Below are positions 1-9,253 of a DNA stretch of 64,000 nucleotides, piece after piece. Within the stretch, counting starts at the first letter, position 1. Each line of letters opens with the position of its first letter. A program made the position numbers and the translations under genes. Source of the stretch: Flavobacterium lotistagni (GTDB taxonomy: Bacteria; Bacteroidota; Bacteroidia; Flavobacteriales; Flavobacteriaceae); NCBI RefSeq assembly GCF_011392125.1, contig NZ_JAAJBU010000001.1, positions 310,001 through 374,000 of the forward strand, written 5' to 3'. A model generated the notes under the pieces. The model made no database searches. It was not told the origin of the DNA and worked only from the letters and a program-made list of their open reading frames with translations.

Positions 1-2
1 TT

Positions 3-1727
3 AGCCTCTCTGGCGCCACGGTGCTAGTAGCACAAGACAGTGGTTTTAATCCGTCCTATGCGACCGGTTTGAAATCTGATGCTCAAATTATTGTCACTGG
101 CGGCGACATTATCATTCAATCTTTAGCTGGAGCCGATGGCGGGAAAGGGTTTTCATCAGATGGCGACACCAACATTTCAGGTGGAAATTTCACCATCAGT
201 ACAGCCGGAAACGGTGGAAATTATGTCAATCCGCTTGGGGCAGCCGATACCTTTTCTGTATCAGCTTTCTCTACTGATACCAACGTAAATATTTCAGGCG
301 GAACTTTTACCCTGAACAATACCGGAAATAATGGAAAAGCCATTTCTGCAGATGTTGATGTAAACATTACAGGTAATCCGCAGATTTCAATTACCAATTC
401 GGGAAGCGCAGGTAAAGGAATTAAAGCCAATGGCAATACTACCTTTTCTGGTGGCACAACAACCATTGCACTTTCAGGAAATATTGTTCTTGTCGCTTCT
501 GGTAGCGGAATGAATCCTTCTTATGCAACAGGTGTGAAAGCGAATAACATTATTGTCAACAGCGGCTCCATTAACATTCAAGCTACAGCTACGGCCAAAG
601 GTGCTAAAGGTTTTTCTGCCGATAGTAACATTACCGTCAATAATGGAAACATCACCATCAACAATGCCGGAACCGGAGCCACTTATACCAACACAACTGG
701 TACTTTGGATTCATATTCTGCCGCAGCATTTTCTGCCGATGCTAACTTAACTATTAATGGAGGAACCGTGACTGCTAACAGTTCGGGAACGGGTGGAAAA
801 GGATTGAAAGCAGACGGAATTATCACTATCGGTACCGCCAGCTCAAACCCAACAGTGAATTTAACTACAACCGGTGCTCGCTTTCTGGTTTCAGGATCCG
901 ATTACAACCACCCTAAAACGATTGTCGCTACTGGTGCGGTGGTGATTAACAACGGAACCACCACAATCAACTCTACCGACGACGGAGTACATTCAGACGC
1001 TTCGGTAACCATCAACGGCGGCAATCATACTATTGTGGCCAGCTCCACTACTAATGGTGTTGGTGAAGGAGTAGAAGCACCGATTATTAATTTCACTGGC
1101 GGAGTAACTAATGTAACTGCTTCTAATGACGGAATCAATGCGACTTATGGCACCGTTTCGGGAGGAACTGAATCGAATGATGGCAGCCAACTCAATATTT
1201 CGGGAGGAATTATTATTGTCGCCGGTAAAGACGCTATCGATAGCAACGGAAACATTACTATCACTGGAGGAACTACCATTGTTTGTGGCGTAACCAACAG
1301 CCCTGAAGAAGGAATGGACTTCAATGGTACTTTATTGATGAATGGCGGTGTGCTTATTTCGGCCGGATCAAACTCCAACATGACTAAGAATTTTGGGACG
1401 GCTTCTACGCAGCGATGCATGTATTTAAAATCGAGCGCGCAATTGGCAGCGACTTCCGTTTTGCATATTGAAAACGCAGCGGGCACTGAGATGGTGACGT
1501 TCAAACCTAAAAACGGGGTTTATTATTTCCATTTTTCAAGCCCGAACATCGCTGCAAGCACTAGTTATAAGGTGTATTTCGGAGGCACTTACACTGGCGG
1601 AAATTTTGTAGGAAACTCAAATGGTTGGGGTTTATATACTGGCGGAACTTATTCTTCAACTGGAGGGACTTTAAAAACCACCTTTACTACTTCTGCGACA
1701 GCTACGGTAAATACGCAGACTTTCTAA
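3..1727 (+). CDS. Secreted beta-helix protein, Cthe_2159/DUF4353-like (5' truncated)
   Basis: The reading frame is open to the left edge, so the N-terminus, including any signal peptide, is missing. A GTG at 21 is internal. The visible ~575 residues are Gly/Ser/Thr/Asn-rich with many short strands of the type NISGGTFTL and ITINGG, as expected for a right-handed parallel beta-helix. A block of about 150 residues occurs at least twice: LVAQDSGFNPSYATG near the start and LVASGSGMNPSYATG about 465 bases later, with a weaker third copy near base 870. The region around DDGVHSDASVTINGG resembles the Cthe_2159 (DUF4353) family, members of which bind plant cell-wall polysaccharide. I infer a surface or secreted polysaccharide-binding protein; the ligand is unknown. 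No type IX secretion C-terminal domain was recognised. It ends at TAA before a hairpin terminator. Confidence 0.75.
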   Translation, partial: SLSGATVLVAQDSGFNPSYATGLKSDAQIIVTGGDIIIQSLAGADGGKGFSSDGDTNISGGNFTISTAGNGGNYVNPLGAADTFSVSAFSTDTNVNISGGTFTLNNTGNNGKAISADVDVNITGNPQISITNSGSAGKGIKANGNTTFSGGTTTIALSGNIVLVASGSGMNPSYATGVKANNIIVNSGSINIQATATAKGAKGFSADSNITVNNGNITINNAGTGATYTNTTGTLDSYSAAAFSADANLTINGGTVTANSSGTGGKGLKADGIITIGTASSNPTVNLTTTGARFLVSGSDYNHPKTIVATGAVVINNGTTTINSTDDGVHSDASVTINGGNHTIVASSTTNGVGEGVEAPIINFTGGVTNVTASNDGINATYGTVSGGTESNDGSQLNISGGIIIVAGKDAIDSNGNITITGGTTIVCGVTNSPEEGMDFNGTLLMNGGVLISAGSNSNMTKNFGTASTQRCMYLKSSAQLAATSVLHIENAAGTEMVTFKPKNGVYYFHFSSPNIAASTSYKVYFGGTYTGGNFVGNSNGWGLYTGGTYSSTGGTLKTTFTTSATATVNTQTF

Positions 1728-1741
1728 GAACCTAACTGATG

Positions 1742-1790
1742 CTATTGCATTACATATTGACCAAACCCGATTAGCAATAGTCGGGTTTTC
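1742..1790. terminator. Bidirectional hairpin terminator
   Basis: AAACCCGA (1763-1770) pairs with TCGGGTTT (1781-1788) around a 10-base loop, between the converging beta-helix gene and VanZ-like gene. A second, mutually exclusive pairing is possible: CTATTGC (1742-1748) with GCAATAG (1774-1780). The symmetric stem with flanking A and T bases can serve both strands. Confidence 0.6.
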
Positions 1791-1792
1791 TG

Positions 1793-2467
1793 TTAGATAG
1801 TGTATCGATCAAGGATGGAATAAAACCTAGTTTTACTCAGCAACCAGAATATAAGTATTGCTATTAAAGTTCCTACATTGTTTCTGATTAGGTCATCGGT
1901 GCTGGCGTGCCTACCTTCAATGAAATATTCTTGTATCAATTCGAGCAAAGCACCACCGAGAAGACTAGCTATAAAAGCAAACCAGTATTTACTTATCGCA
2001 TTACGTTTATGAAAAAGAATAGATAACGTTAGAATCAGATAGCTCATCAAATGTGATATCTCTGAAAAGTTGTCTAAAAGATAATAGACCGAAAAAAAAT
2101 TATTGATCCTCGGCGGAGTGTTTTTCATAGGTGTTTTCTTGCCATCATCGCACATGTCGCCTAACATGGGAATGCTCTGAGCAATTTTGTCGTCTATGGT
2201 TTTAATTCCACCGTCTTTATAACTGGTGGCCCAAGAAGGATTTCCATGTTTAAAATAGCAATCTACCGACGAGTATATATACTTGCCTTGTCCGTTATAG
2301 TAATAAATTGGGTCTTCATTTTTGCTTTTAAAATTATCTCCCACTTTTGGCATTTCATGATAAACCTTTTTACCGAGCGAAGATTCATACGGAATACATT
2401 CTAAAATAGCAATGACGCAATAAATAAAAACCGGATGTATAATCAGAAGAATTGTTTTGCGAAACAT
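1793..2467 (-). CDS. VanZ-like membrane protein
   Basis: This 224-residue protein has a hydrophobic segment at ~5-22, a long polar region (~25-125), then three hydrophobic segments at ~138-152, 163-182 and 197-210. The C-terminal part carries the VanZ signature: E176 and Q179 in LLELIQEYF, then R186, D191 and N196 in GRHASTDDLIRNNVG. VanZ-like proteins are small multi-pass proteins of mostly unknown role; the founder gives low-level teicoplanin resistance. The ~100-residue insert after the first helix, with YYYNGQGKYIYS, is larger than in minimal VanZ proteins and may lie outside the membrane. It follows queG on the same strand by 45 bases, but a shared function is not evident. Assignment to the family is fairly firm; the function is unknown. 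Confidence 0.75.
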   Translation of the reverse strand: MFRKTILLIIHPVFIYCVIAILECIPYESSLGKKVYHEMPKVGDNFKSKNEDPIYYYNGQGKYIYSSVDCYFKHGNPSWATSYKDGGIKTIDDKIAQSIPMLGDMCDDGKKTPMKNTPPRINNFFSVYYLLDNFSEISHLMSYLILTLSILFHKRNAISKYWFAFIASLLGGALLELIQEYFIEGRHASTDDLIRNNVGTLIAILIFWLLSKTRFYSILDRYTI

Positions 2468-2512
2468 AAGTTACTTTTCGATTAAATTACATAATAATTC
2501 CTCGGCTGCAGA

Positions 2513-3436
2513 TTAACTCCCAAGAAAATCTATGTTGCGTTTCAAGCCTTCAAATTTAGTGCGTTTTACGGCAGAATTTTTAAACACTTTTTGAAAAGTG
2601 TCGGCTGTAATTTCCTGCCAATCTTTTTTGGTCATCGACAATAAATCGGAATGAGGCTCAAACAAAGGTTCTTGGTGGGCTTTTGAAAACCGGTTCCACG
2701 GGCAAACCTCTTGGCAAACATCGCAACCGAAAACCCAATCGTCTAACTTTCCTTTCATCTGTAGCGGAATATTGTCTTTGAGCTCGATAGTTAAATACGA
2801 AATACATTTGCTGCCATCAACCACATAAGGTGCAATAATCGCCTGGGTTGGACACGCATCGATGCAAGCAGTACAAGAACCACAATGATCGGTAGTTGGC
2901 GCATCATAGTCGAGCGCTAAATCAAGAATTAACTCGGCGATGAAATAGTACGAGCCAACACTTTTGGTAATCAGGTTGCTGTTTTTGCCAATCCAGCCCA
3001 AACCGCTCTTGGCAGCCCAAGCTTTATCGAGTACTGGTGCAGAATCGACAAAGGCGCGCCCAGAAACTTCTCCTATGTTTTGACGAATGCTCTCGAGTAG
3101 CTCTTTGAGCTTGTCTTTAATGACAAAATGATAATCTTGTCCGTAGGCATATTTTGAAATCTTATAAGTTTCCGCCGTTTGGGTTTGTGAAGGATAATAA
3201 TTTAAAAGCAATGACACCACACTTTTGGCACCATCGACAAGCAAATTGGGATTCAGGCGTTTGTCAAAATGGTTTTCCATGTAAGCCATTTGACCGTGGT
3301 GATTGTTCTCGAGCCATTGTTCTAATCGCGGGGCTTCGGCTTCCAGAAAACCTGATTTAGAAATACCGCAAGACAAAAAACCCAAGCGTGCGGCTTCGGA
3401 CTTTATGAACTTGGTATGGCTTTCTTTGGTGTTCAT
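2513..3436 (-). CDS. queG: Epoxyqueuosine reductase QueG
   Basis: QueG reduces epoxyqueuosine to queuosine at wobble position 34 of GUN-anticodon tRNAs, using a cobalamin cofactor and two [4Fe-4S] clusters in the cytoplasm. The 307-residue protein has the expected parts: [12 protein letters not shown] with the probable catalytic Asp131, a ferredoxin-like motif [12 protein letters not shown] (Cys185, 188, 191, 195), Cys211, and [10 protein letters not shown] (Cys238, 241, 245). Length matches the short form without the C-terminal HEAT repeats found in longer homologues. It lies downstream of ruvB on the same strand; the whole 131-base spacer is a dispersed repeat, so its leader comes from that element. 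A YhhQ-type queuosine-precursor transporter is encoded at the other end of the window (62880). Confidence 0.93.
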   Translation of the reverse strand: MNTKESHTKFIKSEAARLGFLSCGISKSGFLEAEAPRLEQWLENNHHGQMAYMENHFDKRLNPNLLVDGAKSVVSLLLNYYPSQTQTAETYKISKYAYGQDYHFVIKDKLKELLESIRQNIGEVSGRAFVDSAPVLDKAWAAKSGLGWIGKNSNLITKSVGSYYFIAELILDLALDYDAPTTDHCGSCTACIDACPTQAIIAPYVVDGSKCISYLTIELKDNIPLQMKGKLDDWVFGCDVCQEVCPWNRFSKAHQEPLFEPHSDLLSMTKKDWQEITADTFQKVFKNSAVKRTKFEGLKRNIDFLGS

Positions 3437-3570
3437 CGCGAGGCTGTTGCGTTAGGGATTGAAGCGATTGTTTGAGCTCTTTTTGTTCAAGCGATACTGG
3501 AAAAGTTAAGAGATTGTGGTCTGAGCAAAAAAGCGAGTGCGTAAAGCCCGACCCAGCGGGAAACGCCCTA
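3437..3570 (-). repeat. Dispersed intergenic element filling the ruvB-queG spacer
   Basis: Read on the minus strand, the spacer begins at the ruvB stop codon (TAGGGCGTTTCCCGC), continues with TGGGTCGGGC, and ends with CAATCCCTAACGCAAC just before the queG start codon. I recall this arrangement of conserved ends around a variable middle from intergenic regions of many Flavobacterium genomes; that is recollection, not a search result. The element supplies the last base of the ruvB stop region and all of the queG leader. Confidence 0.55.
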
Positions 3571-4590
3571 AAATAAACCGCCTTGTATATTGTTTCTAAT
3601 CTTGCCTAAATGGCGATAGGCTTTCTCTGTGACTTCGCGTCCGCGTGGTGTTCTGACAATAAAACCTTCCTGAATCAGGAACGGCTCGTAGACTTCTTCG
3701 ATGGTTTCGCTGCTTTCGGATACTGCTGTTGCGAGGGTAGAAAGGCCTACAGGACCGCCTTTGAATTTATCGATAACGGTGTTAAGGATTTTGTTGTCCA
3801 TCTCGTCGAGCCCATGCGCATCTACATTGAGCGCTTTGAGTGCATAGCGGGATATTTCGATGTCGATCTTGCCGTTGCCTTTAATCTGGGCAAAATCTCG
3901 TACGCGGCGCAACAAGGCATTAGCGATTCTGGGTGTTCCTCTACTTCGTCCGGCGATTTCGATAGCGGCCTCCATAGTAATTGGCATTTTTAAAATACTA
4001 GCACTTCTTTGGATGATGGTGGTCAGTAGCTCGGTGGTGTAATATTGCAACCGGCTCTGAATACCAAAACGGGCGCGCATTGGAGCGGTAAGCAACCCCG
4101 AGCGCGTAGTAGCACCTACTAAGGTAAACGGATTCAAGTTGATTTGTACTGATCTTGCATTCGGCCCGGATTCGATCATGATATCAATCTTGAAATCTTC
4201 CATGGCCGAATAAAGATATTCCTCTACAATTGGGCTTAACCGGTGGATTTCATCAATAAAGAGCACATCCCTATCTTCTAGATTGGTAAGCAAACCTGCT
4301 AAATCTCCGGGTTTGTCAAGCACCGGCCCAGAAGTGATTTTGATTCCTACACCAAGTTCGTTAGCTAGAATATTGGCTAAGGTAGTTTTCCCTAATCCGG
4401 GTGGGCCGTGAAATAAGGTATGGTCGAGTGCTTCGCGGCGTAGGTTGGCCGCCTCCACGAACACTTTGAGGTTGTCTAGAATTTGATCTTGCCCCGAGAA
4501 ATCATCAAAAGAAAGCGGCCTCAATTTTTTCTCAAGGTCAAGTTCTTCCGGGTTGTAACGGGAATTGGTCGGATCTAAGTGCTCGTTCAT
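3568..4590 (-). CDS. ruvB: Holliday junction branch migration ATPase RuvB
   Basis: RuvB is the hexameric AAA+ motor that, with RuvA, drives branch migration at Holliday junctions during recombination and fork repair. The 340-residue protein is of standard length. It shows Walker [10 protein letters not shown] (62-70), Walker [10 protein letters not shown] with D113-E114, sensor region VGATTRSG (158-165), the arginine region APMRARFG (169-176), and a C-terminal winged helix ending in [16 protein letters not shown]. The start ATG at 4590 is preceded by a TATATTTG box only four bases away, so the mRNA may be leaderless. A terminator separates it from the upstream coxA gene, so it probably has its own transcript, with queG possibly downstream on it. 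Confidence 0.97.
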   Translation of the reverse strand: MNEHLDPTNSRYNPEELDLEKKLRPLSFDDFSGQDQILDNLKVFVEAANLRREALDHTLFHGPPGLGKTTLANILANELGVGIKITSGPVLDKPGDLAGLLTNLEDRDVLFIDEIHRLSPIVEEYLYSAMEDFKIDIMIESGPNARSVQINLNPFTLVGATTRSGLLTAPMRARFGIQSRLQYYTTELLTTIIQRSASILKMPITMEAAIEIAGRSRGTPRIANALLRRVRDFAQIKGNGKIDIEISRYALKALNVDAHGLDEMDNKILNTVIDKFKGGPVGLSTLATAVSESSETIEEVYEPFLIQEGFIVRTPRGREVTEKAYRHLGKIRNNIQGGLF

Positions 4591-4594
4591 GTTG

Positions 4595-4622
4595 CAAATA
4601 TAATCAAATAGTGAAGCGCAAA
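4595..4622 (-). promoter_or_regulatory. Bacteroidetes-type promoter for ruvB
   Basis: On the minus strand TATATTTG (4602-4595) matches the Bacteroidetes -7 consensus TAnnTTTG. A TTTG (4622-4619) sits 16 bases upstream as a possible -33 element, slightly closer than the usual 17-21. Only CAAC separates the -7 box from the ruvB ATG. Confidence 0.6.
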
Positions 4623-4652
4623 TAAAAATGCCTCTCGGTCAGGAAAGGCATT
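4621..4652 (-). terminator. Terminator of the act-cox operon
   Basis: On the minus strand, 21 bases after the coxA stop codon, AATGCCT (4652-4646) pairs with AGGCATT (4633-4627), followed by a T-rich run. This is a typical intrinsic terminator between coxA and ruvB. Confidence 0.75.
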
Positions 4653-4672
4653 CTGGTATATTTTAGAACCAA

Positions 4673-6481
4673 TTAGTGGTGCAGTTGTTCTTCTCCGGGT
4701 TTCATCGGCACGTTCTGCGGAACAAAGTCGTCGTCGTGACCTGGCTTGCTGTAATCATAAGCCCAACGGTATACGTGAGGAATTTCTCCCGGCCAGTTTC
4801 CGTGAATGTGCTCAATTGGAGCAGTCCATTCTAGTGTATTGGATTTCCATGGGTTTTGAACTGTTTTCTTTCCGTAGAAAATACTGTAGAAGAAATTGAA
4901 TAAGAACACCAATTGGAACACACCGCCCACTAAAGCGAATGTCGTAATCAAAACGTTTACATTCTGAAGATCATCAAACAATGGGAAGTTGGTGTTGGTG
5001 TAATATCGTCTTGGCAAACCTGCTAATCCGATAAAGTGCATTGGGAAAAATACGCCATAAGCACAAACCGCAGTTACCCAGAAATGGATATAGCCTAAAT
5101 TCTTGTTCAGCATGCGTTTAAACATTTTTGGGAACCAATGGTAGATACCGGCGAACATTCCGTAAAGCGCCGAGATACCCATTACCAAGTGGAAGTGTGC
5201 GACAACGAAATAAGTATCGTGAACGTTGATATCCAAAGTACTGTCTCCTAGAATAATTCCTGTAAGACCTCCGGTAATGAAAGTAGAAACCAAACCTATG
5301 GAGAACAACATGGCTGGGTTCATTTGCAAATTACCTTTCCAGATAGTAGTGATATAGTTGAAAGCTTTTACAGCGGATGGAATCGCAATGAGCAACGTTG
5401 TAAAGGTGAACACCGAACCCAAGAAAGGATTCATTCCCGATAAGAACATGTGGTGGCCCCAAACGATAGTTGAAAGGAAAGCGATGGCAATAATTGACAT
5501 AATCATAGCACGATATCCAAAGATAGGCTTACGGGCATTAGTAGCAATTACTTCAGAAGTGATTCCCAAAGCTGGTAACAATACGATGTATACTTCAGGG
5601 TGGCCGAGGAACCAAAACAAGTGTTCAAACAAAACTGGTGAACCGCCTTGGTAATGCAATACTTCACCAGCGATATAAATATCCGATAGGAAGAATGAAG
5701 TACCAAAACTTCTATCCATGATAAGTAATAACGCTGCCGATAACAATACTGGGAAGGAAATAACACCAATAACTGCCGTGATAAAGAAAGCCCAAATAGT
5801 CAATGGTAATCTAGTAAACGACATTCCTTTGGTTCTCAAGTTAAGTACAGTAACAATGTAGTTCAAAGAACCCAACAATGAAGAGGCAATGAAGATGGCC
5901 ATCGAAACCAACCACAAAGTCATACCAGCACCTGAACCTCCAATAGCCTGCGGAAGTGCGCTCAATGGTGGGTAAATTGTCCAACCTGCAGAGGCTGGGC
6001 CTGATTCTACGAACAATGAGCAAACCATTACTACACTCGAGGTAAAAAACAACCAGTAAGACACCATATTCAAAAATCCTGAGGCCATGTCTCGGGCTCC
6101 GATTTGAAGTGGAATCAAAAGGTTACTAAAAGTACCACTCAAGGCCGCAGTCAATACGAAGAACACCATAATGGTACCGTGGATGGTCACTAAGGCCAAA
6201 TACATATCATTAGTCATTACTCCGTTTGGAGCAAACTTGTCACCTAAAAAGAAGTTGAATACTTTAAATGACTCTTCTGGCCATGCTAATTGCATTCTGA
6301 AAAGCATCGACATACCTACTCCAATAATTCCCATGAAAATACCAGTGATAAGGTATTGTCTGGCAATCATTTTATGATCAATCGAAAAGATATACTTCGT
6401 GATAAAGGTATCTTTATGATGGTGTTCGTGATCATGATCATGGGCGTGGTCGTGTGCGTGATCTAGAGCTTCTGCTGACAT
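4673..6481 (-). CDS. coxA: Cytochrome c oxidase subunit I (aa3-type)
   Basis: Catalytic subunit of the proton-pumping haem-copper oxidase in the inner membrane; it reduces O2 to water with electrons from the CuA site of subunit II. At 602 residues it has the twelve-helix core: the low-spin haem region TIHGTIMVFF, the CuB/Tyr crosslink motif GHPEVYIVLLPA, the paired histidines WGHHMF, and the haem a3 region VVAHFHLVMG. The N-terminus is unusually His-rich: about half of residues 7-22 are His, alternating with Asp, Glu and Ala. This could bind Cu or another metal, but that is inference. It is the last gene of the act-cox operon, 29 bases after coxB, followed by a terminator. Subunits III and IV are not encoded here. 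Confidence 0.97.
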   Translation of the reverse strand: MSAEALDHAHDHAHDHDHEHHHKDTFITKYIFSIDHKMIARQYLITGIFMGIIGVGMSMLFRMQLAWPEESFKVFNFFLGDKFAPNGVMTNDMYLALVTIHGTIMVFFVLTAALSGTFSNLLIPLQIGARDMASGFLNMVSYWLFFTSSVVMVCSLFVESGPASAGWTIYPPLSALPQAIGGSGAGMTLWLVSMAIFIASSLLGSLNYIVTVLNLRTKGMSFTRLPLTIWAFFITAVIGVISFPVLLSAALLLIMDRSFGTSFFLSDIYIAGEVLHYQGGSPVLFEHLFWFLGHPEVYIVLLPALGITSEVIATNARKPIFGYRAMIMSIIAIAFLSTIVWGHHMFLSGMNPFLGSVFTFTTLLIAIPSAVKAFNYITTIWKGNLQMNPAMLFSIGLVSTFITGGLTGIILGDSTLDINVHDTYFVVAHFHLVMGISALYGMFAGIYHWFPKMFKRMLNKNLGYIHFWVTAVCAYGVFFPMHFIGLAGLPRRYYTNTNFPLFDDLQNVNVLITTFALVGGVFQLVFLFNFFYSIFYGKKTVQNPWKSNTLEWTAPIEHIHGNWPGEIPHVYRWAYDYSKPGHDDDFVPQNVPMKPGEEQLHH

Positions 6482-6510
6482 AATATCTATACTTTATAAG
6501 TTTTCTAAAT

Positions 6511-7671
6511 TTATTTTTTTACAACTGCAGCTATCATTTTCGCTTCGGCTGGTTTGGCAGTATCAGCAGGCTTGGAACCGGCTTCTTCAGCTGCTGGAGC
6601 GGCATTGGCAGTCTTGACTTCGTTGACGATCGTCGTTTTTTCTTTGAGCCATTTTTTGTATTCTTCAGGTGTATCTACCACAATTTTCATTTGCATGTTG
6701 TAGTGAGAAGAACCACATATTTTATTACAAAGCAATAAATAGTCAAAGGTATAGGGATCAAGTGCCGGTTGCCCATTAGCCTGCAATTCAGCACTTTTTT
6801 TAGTTCTTATTGCATTGATGTTGGCTACTTTTTCCTGCATAAAAGGCATATCACGCATTTCTGTTGTGGTATAAATCGGCGTGAATGAAAACTCTGTTAC
6901 CATACCCGGCACACAGTTCATTTGTGCTCTAAAGTGCGGCATGTATGCGGAATGCAAAACATCTTGAGAACGCATTTTAAAGTGGATTTTTTTTCCTTTG
7001 GGTATGTGCAATTCGGTAGTAGCGACATCGTCTTGAGCATTTGGATCAGCCAAATCAACCCCTAAAGTGTTCACACCTTCGATGTAACGAACGTTGGCTT
7101 TACCTAGTACGTTGTCGTCACCTGCATATCGAGCCGTCCATTTGAACTGTTGGGCGTATAGTTCGATTTCGATAGTATCTTCGTCTTTATCAATAAACAT
7201 GATATTGGACCAGGCATACAATCCATAAAGAATCAATCCAGCCAAAACCACCGCTGGAATAACGCTCCAGATGACTTCAAGTTTATTGTTGTCGGCAAAG
7301 TATAACGCTTTTTGGTCTTTCTTACCTCTGTATTTGAATGCAAAATAGTAGAGTAAAGCCTGAGTAACAGTCTGAACGATGAAAATCAATACCCAAGTAA
7401 TGTTCATTAAGTTATCTACCATACCGCCATGCGCAGAAGCTGGAGTATGTAATGGCAAACTGCCCCATTTAATCAAACCATAAATAGTGAATATATAAAT
7501 GAAAGCCAAAAAGCCAAACATTAAATATCCGTGAACATTGTTATCATTATCATCTGCAATTCCAGAATCATTTGAAGCAGCATTGATTTGCGTCAAGTCA
7601 AAGATTTTGGTTAATTGCCATAAAGCAACCGATAATAAAAATAGAACTATAATTACCAACAAACTTGTCAT
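6511..7671 (-). CDS. coxB: Cytochrome c oxidase subunit II
   Basis: Subunit II carries the binuclear CuA centre that receives electrons from c-type haem and passes them to subunit I. The 386-residue protein has an N-terminal hydrophobic helix (~3-20), further membrane segments near residues 50-70 and 85-110 and around 140-155, then a cupredoxin domain. CuA ligands are visible in HSAYMPHF and in CNKICGSSHYNM (Cys-x3-Cys, His and Met). There is no fused haem c domain, unlike caa3 oxidases, so electrons must come from the Act cytochromes. The tail after the cupredoxin domain is Ala/Glu/Lys/Pro-rich and low in complexity. It is longer than minimal CoxB because of an extra N-terminal helix and this tail. 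Confidence 0.96.
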   Translation of the reverse strand: MTSLLVIIVLFLLSVALWQLTKIFDLTQINAASNDSGIADDNDNNVHGYLMFGFLAFIYIFTIYGLIKWGSLPLHTPASAHGGMVDNLMNITWVLIFIVQTVTQALLYYFAFKYRGKKDQKALYFADNNKLEVIWSVIPAVVLAGLILYGLYAWSNIMFIDKDEDTIEIELYAQQFKWTARYAGDDNVLGKANVRYIEGVNTLGVDLADPNAQDDVATTELHIPKGKKIHFKMRSQDVLHSAYMPHFRAQMNCVPGMVTEFSFTPIYTTTEMRDMPFMQEKVANINAIRTKKSAELQANGQPALDPYTFDYLLLCNKICGSSHYNMQMKIVVDTPEEYKKWLKEKTTIVNEVKTANAAPAAEEAGSKPADTAKPAEAKMIAAVVKK

Positions 7672-7689
7672 CTGTCTTTACTTTAAATA

Positions 7690-9222
7690 TTAATAATGAA
7701 AATGTTTACTTTCTTCTATATAAGGATTTCTCTTCGGCAATAGTGGTGCTTTAGTCAAAGCAGAAAATACTACAAAGATGAATAATCCTAAGAAGAAGAA
7801 GACTGAACTGATTTCTGAGATTCCAATGAACCACTGATCACCGACTGTTGCTGGCATAATCATGTTGAAGAAATCAATGTAATGTCCAAGTAAAATCACG
7901 GTTCCGGCCATCACCAAAACCCAAGTGATTCGTTTAAAATCCGTATTAATGAGAATTAAAATTGGGAACACAAAGTTCATCACAACAGCACCGAAGAAAG
8001 GAAGATTGTAGTGTTCAATTCTGGTCACGAAATAAGTCACTTCTTCTGGAATATCAGCATACCAAATCAACATGAATTGAGAGAACCAAAGATACGTCCA
8101 GAAAACGCTGATACCGAACATGAACTTGGCTAAATCGTGAATATGGCTAGAATTGACATGCTCTAAATAACCTTTGCCTTTGAGGTAAATGGTAATCATG
8201 CAAATAGTGGTGATACCACTCACAAAGAAGCTCGCGAACACATACCAGCCGAACAAAGTACTGAACCAGTGCGGATCTAATGACATAATCCAATCCCATG
8301 ACATGATAGACTCGGTAACGATAAAGAACACTAGGAACATCGCAGAAATGTTGAAGTTCTTTTTGTAGAAGCTATTATCGTTTGACTCATCTTGTGCCAA
8401 ACAGTTCCTTCTTGAGAAATAACGGTATAAATTCCAACCCAACAAGAAAACTGCCGCGCGAATAATCCAGAAAGGGAAATTCAAATAACCTGACTTTCCT
8501 GCAATAATATGATCATAATTTGCACTTCCATGCTCTGTTACACCTTTGGCTAGCCATGGGAACATATGATTCATGTGCAATCCGCAAAGAATAAGAACTA
8601 TAAAGAAAATGGTTGAACCTACTGGCAAATAAGCAGTAATTCCTTGCATCACTCTAAATAAAACTGGAGACCAACCTGCTTGAGCCACTTGTTGAATGGC
8701 ATAGAAAGCTAAAACTCCCATAGTAATTAGCATGAAAAATATACAAGCAACATATAGTGCAGACCAAGGTTTGTTTTGCAATTGGTGCAAGACATGAGCC
8801 AAGTGCTCTTGATGTGCAGCATGCGCCTCAGCTTCAGAAACGGGTTTTTCCATTTTATGAACTATTGGAGCAGCAACTACTTCAACTTTTACAGTATCAA
8901 CTACTTCGTTAACTGAATCCTTAACCGCGACATCATGGGTTGCAGCGTCATGAGATTCTGCTGGAGCCGCTTTAGCAGGTACTGCTGCTTTTGGTGCTTC
9001 GGCATGAATTGGTGCTTCTTCATGTGCTGGTGCTTCTGCATGTGCTGGTGCCTCACCATGAGCAGCTGACGCGTGATGGCCGCCGTGTTCGTTAGCCGCC
9101 AAGATTTTCTCGACGTCTTCATTAGTTTTAGGCGCAGTTAAAAAACCATATCCTATCCCGAGAATGCCAAGAATCATCAAGATGAAGGAGAATGTTTTTA
9201 ATTTACTAGAAAATGTATACAT
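7690..9222 (-). CDS. actF: Alternative complex III subunit ActF (quinol:cytochrome c oxidoreductase)
   Basis: ActF is a polytopic inner-membrane subunit of alternative complex III, related to ActC/NrfD membrane proteins but without cofactors. The 510-residue protein has a first helix at ~10-28, then a long low-complexity stretch (~40-130) rich in Ala, His, Glu and Pro with repeated AHAEAP and AHEEAP units, then about ten hydrophobic segments with WDWIMSLDPHWFSTLFGWYV in the middle. The family assignment rests on position between actE and coxB and on the membrane core. The low-complexity insert probably faces the periplasm or forms a flexible tether; its role is not known. Confidence 0.9.
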   Translation of the reverse strand: MYTFSSKLKTFSFILMILGILGIGYGFLTAPKTNEDVEKILAANEHGGHHASAAHGEAPAHAEAPAHEEAPIHAEAPKAAVPAKAAPAESHDAATHDVAVKDSVNEVVDTVKVEVVAAPIVHKMEKPVSEAEAHAAHQEHLAHVLHQLQNKPWSALYVACIFFMLITMGVLAFYAIQQVAQAGWSPVLFRVMQGITAYLPVGSTIFFIVLILCGLHMNHMFPWLAKGVTEHGSANYDHIIAGKSGYLNFPFWIIRAAVFLLGWNLYRYFSRRNCLAQDESNDNSFYKKNFNISAMFLVFFIVTESIMSWDWIMSLDPHWFSTLFGWYVFASFFVSGITTICMITIYLKGKGYLEHVNSSHIHDLAKFMFGISVFWTYLWFSQFMLIWYADIPEEVTYFVTRIEHYNLPFFGAVVMNFVFPILILINTDFKRITWVLVMAGTVILLGHYIDFFNMIMPATVGDQWFIGISEISSVFFFLGLFIFVVFSALTKAPLLPKRNPYIEESKHFHY

Positions 9223-9253
9223 ATCTATTAAGATCAGTTTGTTCTACAATTTA

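Noticed and set aside
1..1727. Type IX secretion sorting domain in the first protein
   Set aside because: The C-terminus does not match the known conserved pattern.
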